NCBI GenBank assembly: GCA_913061515.1
Contig: CAJXSF010000007.1
Location: forward strand, 16,543-80,542
Source: an uncultured Gammaproteobacteria bacterium
GTDB taxonomy: Bacteria > Pseudomonadota > Gammaproteobacteria > Pseudomonadales > Pseudohongiellaceae
DNA: 64,000 nucleotides
Direction: 5' to 3'
The notes beneath the pieces are model-generated. The model searched no databases, was not told the origin of the DNA, and worked only from the letters and a program-made list of their open reading frames with translations. Each line of letters begins with the position of its first letter. Position 1 is the stretch's first letter. Position numbers and translations under genes: made by a program. This document shows positions 58,400 to 64,000 of this stretch, one piece after another.

Positions 58400-59194
58400 T
58401 TACGCTGGAAAAAACACGCTTCTGCCTTTCTCTATTTCAAACTCTCTTATTTCACAGTCAAACGCACGGCTTAGATTCTGGGCTGTTAGTACATCCCCAC
58501 ATTTCCCTAGTTCATACTCCCCCTCACCGTAGAGCAATAAAATCTGTTCGCAATTGCGTGCAGCAAGATTGATATCGTGCGTGGCCATAACAAGTGCACA
58601 TTGTCTTTTTTCTATGTGATTTCTTAGTAAGTTTAGAGACTGAATTTGAAAGGCGATATCTAAATGATTGCCTGGTTCATCAAGTAAGAACAAGCGAGGT
58701 TCTTGGGTTAGCAATGTCGCGATGGCTAGACGCTGTCTTTCTCCTCCTGACAAAGTGCTGATGTCTCGGTTAGCAAGTTCGGCTATTCCCACCTCTGATA
58801 GAGCTTGTTGCGCGAGAGCGAGATCTGCTTTTTTCTCCCATTGCCAATCGGCAAGGTGAGGGTGTCTTCCTATGAGGGTGGTCTCCAAAACAGTCGCAGG
58901 CATGATGTCATTGGTATTCTGAAAAAGAATTCCTAGTTGCTGTGCTAAGGCCTTCTGTTCCCAGGCCGCTAAGGGTTTTGCGCATAAGAGAATTTCGCCA
59001 GCATCTGGCTGGCGCAGTCTCATCATTGTGTGAAGCAGTGTCGTTTTTCCTGTGCCATTTTGACCAAGAATTCCTAAACACTGGCCTGCAGGCAACTGCA
59101 ACGACAATTCCGTGCAAATTTTACGTTCGGCAATACTTAAGCTTAATGCTCTAGTTTGGAGTAGGGGGTTTGTATTGGTCGAGTCATTGCTCAT
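58400..59194 (-). CDS. ABC transporter ATPase of the FecE/BtuD type
   Basis: The 264-residue ATPase has Walker A GQNGTGKTTLLHTM, Q-loop (LFQNTNDIM), signature LSGGERQRLA, Walker B RLFLLDEPGNHLD and a His switch (MATHDINLAA). The family imports cobalamin, haem or iron siderophores with a FecCD permease. The adjacent permease confirms this. Substrate cannot be told from the sequence; no periplasmic binding protein gene lies in the window. Confidence 0.92.
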   Translation of the reverse strand: MSNDSTNTNPLLQTRALSLSIAERKICTELSLQLPAGQCLGILGQNGTGKTTLLHTMMRLRQPDAGEILLCAKPLAAWEQKALAQQLGILFQNTNDIMPATVLETTLIGRHPHLADWQWEKKADLALAQQALSEVGIAELANRDISTLSGGERQRLAIATLLTQEPRLFLLDEPGNHLDIAFQIQSLNLLRNHIEKRQCALVMATHDINLAARNCEQILLLYGEGEYELGKCGDVLTAQNLSRAFDCEIREFEIEKGRSVFFPA

Positions 59195-59197
59195 GAT

Positions 59198-60187
59198 CTA
59201 GTCCCGAAGCTGATTGCTGCTATTGCGCAGTATTAGCAAAAATACTGGCACGCCGATAATGGCCGTGACCACCCCTACAGGGAGCTGAGTGGGGGCGACG
59301 ATCGTGCGGGCAATACTATCCGCTATCATCAAAAAACTGCCTCCTAAAAGCAAAGCGCTAGGGATGAGTAGGCGATGATCGCGAGCGCCCAGCAGTCGTA
59401 GCATGTGTGGGATGACAAGGCCTACAAAACCGATAGTACCGGCAATGCTCACTGCGCAGGCGGTTAGCACGGAAGAGATAAGATACAGAACAAGCCGTAA
59501 ACGGCTGACATTAACGCCAAGAGCTGCGGCTTGCATATCGCCTCGACTCAGCACGTTTAAGGCACGTGAGTAATACATCAGTATGAGGAGGCCGATACCA
59601 AGAAAGCTCGCATTTAAGACACCGGTTCGGCTTTGGCTTAAATCCCCCATTAGCCAAAATAGCATGCTATAGACGCTATTGTTGGTACTGGTAGTGAGTA
59701 GAACATTGATAATTGCGCCCCAACCGGCAGACATAACCACGCCAGTAAGTAGGAGTCGAGTCGCTGTCCAGTTACGCCCACTTTGCGCAAGACCAAACAC
59801 AATGAAGATTGAAATTAATGCCCCTATAAATGCCGCATTGGAGATCCATAGACCACTAAAGCCTAAAAGAATAGCTGACAGAGCTGCAACCGCAGAACCA
59901 CCGGATATGCCCAAAATATAGGGGTCTGCGAGAGGGTTACGCAATAACACTTGCATAATCACGCCCGACATCGCGAGCATCGCACCCGTGACAAATGCGG
60001 CGATACTGCGCGGTATGCGCAGTTCGTAGAGAATCTGTTGTTCTAGCCCTGGCTCTGGAGAAAGCAGTTGAGTAATAACTTCGACAAATCCTAGCGATGC
60101 ACTGCCGCTACTGAATGAGATCAGAAAACTCACAAGAGTCAGCGCAAGCAGTATTAATAATAAAACAATATGTCGACGCTGAATCAA
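59198..60187 (-). CDS. ABC transporter permease of the FecCD/BtuC type
   Basis: This permease has about ten membrane helices and typical FecCD blocks: LRIPRSIAAFVTGAMLAMSG, RNPLADPYILGISGGSA, AALGVNVSRLR, GTIGFVGLVIPHMLRLLGARDHR and PTQLPVGVVTAIIGVPVF. I start it at the TTG at 60187 with AAGGAA about 10 bases ahead; the frame is open to 60265 but would overlap the end of the hydrolase gene. It has 329 residues, close to BtuC (326). It is 3 bases from the ATPase gene. Confidence 0.9.
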   Translation of the reverse strand: MIQRRHIVLLLILLALTLVSFLISFSSGSASLGFVEVITQLLSPEPGLEQQILYELRIPRSIAAFVTGAMLAMSGVIMQVLLRNPLADPYILGISGGSAVAALSAILLGFSGLWISNAAFIGALISIFIVFGLAQSGRNWTATRLLLTGVVMSAGWGAIINVLLTTSTNNSVYSMLFWLMGDLSQSRTGVLNASFLGIGLLILMYYSRALNVLSRGDMQAAALGVNVSRLRLVLYLISSVLTACAVSIAGTIGFVGLVIPHMLRLLGARDHRLLIPSALLLGGSFLMIADSIARTIVAPTQLPVGVVTAIIGVPVFLLILRNSSNQLRD

Positions 60188-60201
60188 GTGAGTGTGCTTC
60201 C

Positions 60202-61905
60202 TTAATTCACAGGAAATTGCGTAGCCTGCCCGGCTACGACATACCAGCTTACAAACAAACCACAAATAAGTGCGCCTGGCACATAGCTCGCGGTGCGTGA
60301 ATAGGTATAACTTGTGAAAATGCCAACGATAGTCAATAGAGGGACGAATTGTATCATTACTATCGTGTTAAGCGGTTCATTCGGTGTGAGCAGAAAACCG
60401 CTGAGGAAAAGACTGCCGTATTGCGCCACCAAGAATAACAAAAATCCACCCATCAAGGCGCCAATGTTGCTGGCATATACTTGCCAAGTTGAGTCGCCGC
60501 GAACCGATAAACCAGCATGCAGCGCGCGCAATGCTAATAGAAAAAATGCGGTAAATGGAATTAAATATACGAGCATTATTCGAAACTGCATGAGGTTCAT
60601 GGCTTTGATGCCAACAAACCAAAAACGGAAATCGATTTGAAAGAAGAAATCGGCTAATAATACTGAGCTATAGGCAATGGCGATGACGGCGAGACTTAAC
60701 CCGATAGTGGGTAAAAGTTTGGTCTGGAAAGTGACTTCCTGTGCTTTGATCACCTTTCCAATGAGCATGAAGATGATGCCGTTCATGACACCCCAAAATG
60801 CCACTTGGCTACTAATACTTTGCGGCAATATTGCGGATACGCCAAGTAGTTGACCTCCCCAGCGCATGAGCGGGTAGAAACTAAGCACAGGAATAAGAGC
60901 ACTCAGAGCGAGTGTTAACCACCACCGAGGGGAGCGATGTTCGTAGGCAAATTGCTCCGGTACCTTGTGCAAACTGCTAAAGGCAGGCATCGCCAAAAGC
61001 GCATTGAAACTGCCGCAGGTGAGCACAACAAAACCGATCAGCGCGAGCAAGGTGCCAATCTCTTTTCCGAACCAAATTTGATCATCTGTTGCTAACTCAG
61101 TTCCACCCTCTAGTGTGCGCTCAAACCAGTCAAGCGCATGTCCGATTGCTGCATGGGAGATGTGGTCCCCTGGGTGAGTCACGGGAGGTGAATGCAGAAT
61201 ACGTGCGGTGCCAGAGGCTATGTCGCCATACAGTTGGCCTTCAATGACCGGAGTGCTGCTGTCAAAAAGTGTTTTCAGGTTTTCACTATTGCCGACATCA
61301 CTGCCTTTAGGGACTTGCCACATGGAGGCGGCGAATTCATCATATTGCGAGAACACCACTGCCACGTTGCGCGGCCATTGCGCCGTGCCCGGTGCCGAGC
61401 GCCCACCGCCAACACTCGAGCCTTCTAATACCATTGATTTATAATCGTCAGGGTAGGCTGCTGCTGCGGCCAGAATGGTCCAGCCGCCCATTGAGTGCCC
61501 TTCCAGGCCTATATTGTCTTTGTCGACAATATCGAGACTACGGAGGTAGGAAAGACCTGCAGGACCGCCGAAGCCAGCGGCAAAGGCGGGAGCATCCGAA
61601 TAGCCATGGCCTGCTTGGTCCATCGACAAGACAACATAACCTCGGCGAGCAAATTCGATCGCAAAACCTGACTGCACCTCTCTTGAATTGATATAGCCGT
61701 GAACGGCAAGAATGCCAGGGGCAGGACTATCCGCGTTGACGCCGGGCGGAATATAGAGATAGGCGCTGATGATATTGCCGTTGGCACCATTGAAACGCAC
61801 GTCTTTGATAGTAATGCCGCCGCTCGTTTGCACAAAGTGGGCAATGAGCGAGCCGATAAGAATGATCGCCCAGCCAAGCATGAACATGCGCCATTGTTGT
61901 TTCAT
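60202..61905 (-). CDS. Membrane-anchored alpha/beta hydrolase with a polytopic C-terminal domain
   Basis: Not a family I can name. The 567-residue protein has an N-terminal membrane helix (about 8-25), an alpha/beta hydrolase domain (about 30-270), and a C-terminal membrane domain with about eight helices (about 283-560). The nucleophile motif GHSMGG places Ser138; D189 (in SQYDEF) and H248 (in GDHISH) are candidates for the other triad members. With a basic N-terminus, the hydrolase domain would face the periplasm. The stop is 14 bases from the TTG of the BtuC-like gene, so an operon with the importer is likely. Esterase, peptidase or dienelactone hydrolase activity are all possible. Confidence 0.75.
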   Translation of the reverse strand: MKQQWRMFMLGWAIILIGSLIAHFVQTSGGITIKDVRFNGANGNIISAYLYIPPGVNADSPAPGILAVHGYINSREVQSGFAIEFARRGYVVLSMDQAGHGYSDAPAFAAGFGGPAGLSYLRSLDIVDKDNIGLEGHSMGGWTILAAAAAYPDDYKSMVLEGSSVGGGRSAPGTAQWPRNVAVVFSQYDEFAASMWQVPKGSDVGNSENLKTLFDSSTPVIEGQLYGDIASGTARILHSPPVTHPGDHISHAAIGHALDWFERTLEGGTELATDDQIWFGKEIGTLLALIGFVVLTCGSFNALLAMPAFSSLHKVPEQFAYEHRSPRWWLTLALSALIPVLSFYPLMRWGGQLLGVSAILPQSISSQVAFWGVMNGIIFMLIGKVIKAQEVTFQTKLLPTIGLSLAVIAIAYSSVLLADFFFQIDFRFWFVGIKAMNLMQFRIMLVYLIPFTAFFLLALRALHAGLSVRGDSTWQVYASNIGALMGGFLLFLVAQYGSLFLSGFLLTPNEPLNTIVMIQFVPLLTIVGIFTSYTYSRTASYVPGALICGLFVSWYVVAGQATQFPVN

Positions 61906-61984
61906 GTTGTTATTATCCTTGAGATTTATTATTGGTTTTTGAATGTATTTCCATGATAGTAAGGGATCGATTAACGGACTGCAA

Positions 61985-62908
61985 TCAGTCTGCCATCCTT
62001 GCGAGGGTGGCCGAAAATTGGTGGATTAGACGTTCATTAGCAGGTGCAGTTAAATGGTAGTTTTGTGCCAGTTCGCACAAATAAGGGTTGAATTGAGTGA
62101 ATTCAGTAGTCTGGCCTTTGCGGGCATCTTGCAAAGTCGATGAGACATTATCTGCGGTGGCAAGCAGCACGGTTTCTACTTGCGTGTATAGGTTGTCTAA
62201 TGCAGGGCTTGCTGGGGTGTGGTTGAGAATGTGTTGAATCTCGTCACACAGAGTGCGCAGAGTAGCGAGACGCTCTGGGTGCTGCAGAAGCTCACCATTT
62301 CTGCAGTTATAGATAACTGTGAGTCCATTAATCGCACAGTTGATCGCAAATTTTATCCATAAGCGGGCCGTGATGTTTGCGTCCCATTGAATATTCATTT
62401 CTTGCACAGGGAAGCTTTGCATTAGTCGTTCGGCTTGGGCTGGTTTGTCGCCCAAACTAGGGCTCAAGACTCCTAGGTAGCTTTGACCAAATCCAGCATG
62501 AACTACTTCAAATGGTGCTTGGAGGTAGGCGCCTTGACTCGTGCTGAGGGCATAGACTTTTTGTTTGTCATAATGCTTGCTAACTTTCTGCTGCATTTTT
62601 ATACCGTTCTGCAACAGCACGATGTTAGTGTCAGCGGTGAATAGATGCGCAACACTTGCTATTGCCTCTTCTGCATCTTGGGCTTTAGTGCAAACAAGTA
62701 AATGAGAAATTGGGGCGTCAACGCTTGGAATGAAATGCCCCTGCACAGGCGCTAAGATCTCTGTTTTGCCTCTGCGCAGGCGGATCCCGCCAGCTTTTTG
62801 TAAGTCAGCCACAGCGCTTTGACTGCGCAGCAACAGCAAGACGCTTTCAATATTGGGCAACTCCCACAACCGTGCAGCCCAAAGGCAGGCCATAGAGCCT
62901 GCGCCCAA
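61985..62908 (-). CDS. panE: 2-dehydropantoate 2-reductase-like protein (ketopantoate reductase family)
   Basis: The 307-residue form (TTG start at 62908) begins inside the Rossmann glycine motif, GAGSMACLWAARL. The other family parts are HLLVCTKAQDAEEAIASV, the ligand segment KFAINCAINGLTVIYNCRNG and FNPYLCELAQNYHL. The first beta strand needs the preceding residues KTQWTVL, which are in frame up to the stop at 62981, but this stretch contains no ATG, GTG or TTG. The true start is thus unclear, perhaps ATC at 62947 (GGAG 9 bases before) or ATT at 62935. Reaction in pantothenate synthesis is inferred from the family. Confidence 0.8.
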   Translation of the reverse strand: MGAGSMACLWAARLWELPNIESVLLLLRSQSAVADLQKAGGIRLRRGKTEILAPVQGHFIPSVDAPISHLLVCTKAQDAEEAIASVAHLFTADTNIVLLQNGIKMQQKVSKHYDKQKVYALSTSQGAYLQAPFEVVHAGFGQSYLGVLSPSLGDKPAQAERLMQSFPVQEMNIQWDANITARLWIKFAINCAINGLTVIYNCRNGELLQHPERLATLRTLCDEIQHILNHTPASPALDNLYTQVETVLLATADNVSSTLQDARKGQTTEFTQFNPYLCELAQNYHLTAPANERLIHQFSATLARMAD

Positions 62909-63066
62909 TACAGTCCATTGTGTTTTCTCTTTAATATGATTTTTGATGCTTATTGGCTCCGATACGCGTGCGGCATCACGCTATGATTCACCATCTTAGT
63001 CGTCAGTGGTAGTATTGCGCGCATTGATTTGAGTTTATTAGCAACATTGCAAGTAGAGGTTCTAAC

Positions 63067-63549
63067 ATGCCGTCGTTCGATATTGTATCTGAAGTAGATA
63101 TGCCCGAGGTCACTAATGCTGTCGATCAAGCCAAACGTGAAGTAGGGACTCGGTTTGATTTTAAGGGAGTCGACGCGAGCTTCGAGCTCACGGATAAAAC
63201 GGTGACCTTGAAAGCGGAAGCAGAGTTTCAGTTGGATCAGATGCTCGATATCCTCAAGGGCAAGCTTGTTAAGCGCAATGTCGATGTGAAATCCCTTTCT
63301 GCAGGCGAGGTGCAAAAATCAGGCAAGCAGTGTTTGCTCGAGATCACCATTGTGCAAGGGATTGAAGCTGATGAGGCGCGCAAACTAGTCAAGATGATCA
63401 AAGAAGCAAAGCTCAAAGTGCAAACCGCGATTCAAGGAGAGAAGCTGCGGGTCACGGGCAAGAAACGCGACGATCTACAAGAAGTGATAGCAATGCTGCG
63501 TGAAGCGAAGCTAGAGCTGCCACTGCAATTTAATAATTTTCGAGATTAA
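63067..63549 (+). CDS. yajQ: YajQ family nucleotide-binding protein (UPF0234)
   Basis: The 160-residue product matches the YajQ family, which includes cyclic-di-GMP-binding effectors. Blocks seen are [73 protein letters not shown] and [10 protein letters not shown] at the end. AGAGG lies 8 bases before the ATG. Whether this homologue binds c-di-GMP cannot be told here. Confidence 0.95.
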   Translation: MPSFDIVSEVDMPEVTNAVDQAKREVGTRFDFKGVDASFELTDKTVTLKAEAEFQLDQMLDILKGKLVKRNVDVKSLSAGEVQKSGKQCLLEITIVQGIEADEARKLVKMIKEAKLKVQTAIQGEKLRVTGKKRDDLQEVIAMLREAKLELPLQFNNFRD

Positions 63550-63580
63550 TTCCCTTGCCTATAGTTGAGTCCAAACACTC

Positions 63581-63954
63581 TTGAGTACACAGAAAACTCT
63601 CAGCCAGTCGTTGACGCAGCTACTGGATAAGCGCTTTGTCATGATTTTCTTGCTGGGGTTTTCCAGTGGCTTCCCTTGGGTCTTGCATGGCTCTGTCATG
63701 ACCCTGTGGCTGCAAGCCTCCGGCCTTTCACGTTCGGCCATTGGCTATTTTGGTGCTGTTGCCACGGTATATGCGATCAATTGGATGTGGGCCCCTCTTA
63801 TCGACCGATACCGTTTGCCCTTACTTGGGCGCTTGGGGCAGCGTCGCTCGTGGATTCTGCTGACTCAACTGGCGATCTTGATCTCGATCTTATTGTTAAG
63901 TGGCACCGAACCCACGCAGAATCTTGTTTTTGTAAGCCTCTGTGCGCTTAGTAT
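63581..63954 (+). CDS. AmpG-like major facilitator transporter, N-terminal part (cut by adapter)
   Basis: The frame starts at TTG 63581 (LSTQKTLSQSLTQLLDKRFV) or at ATG 63641; a stop lies just upstream at 63566. About 124 residues are real, with three or four membrane helices: FLLGFSSGFPWVLHGSVMTL, AIGYFGAVATVYAINWMWAPL, the short LIDRYRLP loop and RSWILLTQLAILISILLL. This resembles AmpG, the importer of anhydro-muropeptides. The last codons of the frame before the window end run into adapter DNA and must be discarded. Confidence 0.75.
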
Positions 63955-64000
63955 CTGTCTCTTATACACATCTCCGAGCCCACGAGACCTCTCTACATCT
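63955..64000 (+). other. Illumina Nextera adapter sequence (artefact)
   Basis: CTGTCTCTTATACACATCT (63955-63973), then CCGAGCCCACGAGAC (63974-63988), then CTCTCTAC (63989-63996) and ATCT. This is the Nextera mosaic end plus read-2 adapter, followed by an eight-base i7 index and the beginning of the P7 sequence. It is not genomic DNA. In the reading frame of the upstream transporter it would code YTSPSPRD, a known contaminant tail. Confidence 0.98.

Noticed and set aside
63676..63951. A 91-codon plus-strand frame at the right end
   Set aside because: It is an alternate frame of the AmpG-like gene, which has clear membrane helices in the frame from 63581.

Overview
The window is a contig fragment from a Gammaproteobacterium, most likely a marine or aquatic relative of Pseudomonas/Cellvibrio. 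The evidence is gene order: zapG/zapE-rplM-rpsI-petABC-sspAB, dolP-diaA-yraN-lpoA/rsmI, a complete mraZ-to-ftsZ-lpxC division and cell-wall cluster, secA-argJ-mutT, yacG-coaE-pilDCB/pilA, nadC, ampDE and aceEF. It is almost entirely core chromosome. I saw no prophage, insertion sequence, CRISPR array or tRNA. Genus cannot be fixed from reading alone.

Layout. 1-0.9 kb: start of cysD (truncated) and zapG, both minus. 1.1-7.3 kb: zapE, ribosomal proteins L13/S9, the cytochrome bc1 genes (Rieske plus a single-gene cytochrome b/c1 fusion), sspA and sspB. 7.4-11.9 kb: the envelope operon lpoA-yraN-diaA-dolP, divergent from rsmI. 12-15.2 kb: the ydbH-ynbE-ydbL operon for phospholipid transport to the outer membrane. 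15.3-15.7 kb: RNase P RNA. 16-33 kb: mraZ-rsmH-ftsL-ftsI-murE-murF-mraY-murD-ftsW-murG-murC-ddl-ftsQ-ftsA-ftsZ, with a promoter and MraZ-type GTGG repeats in front. 33-40 kb: lpxC, an M23 peptidase, secA, argJ and a Nudix/ThiE-like fusion.

40.4-49.9 kb is the most variable part. It holds a secreted two-part protein of unknown function, then yacG-coaE-pilD-pilC-pilB on the minus strand, divergent from two tandem type IV pilin genes with a TfpZ-like accessory gene, then an orphan small cytochrome c. 50-52.8 kb: a secreted HNH nuclease, nadC, a membrane retropepsin, ampD and ampE. 54-58.3 kb: aceE-aceF without pdhR or lpd. 58.4-61.9 kb: a minus-strand trio coding for a membrane-anchored alpha/beta hydrolase, a FecCD/BtuC-type permease and its ATPase. 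The window closes with a ketopantoate-reductase-like gene, yajQ and the start of an AmpG-like transporter.

The last 46 bases are not biological. They match the Illumina Nextera read-2 adapter followed by an i7 index, so the transporter gene is cut by sequencing adapter. The leads most worth following are the cytochrome b/c1 fusion together with an atypical Rieske cluster motif, the hydrolase/ABC importer trio, and the unknown secreted protein at 40.5-42.5 kb.
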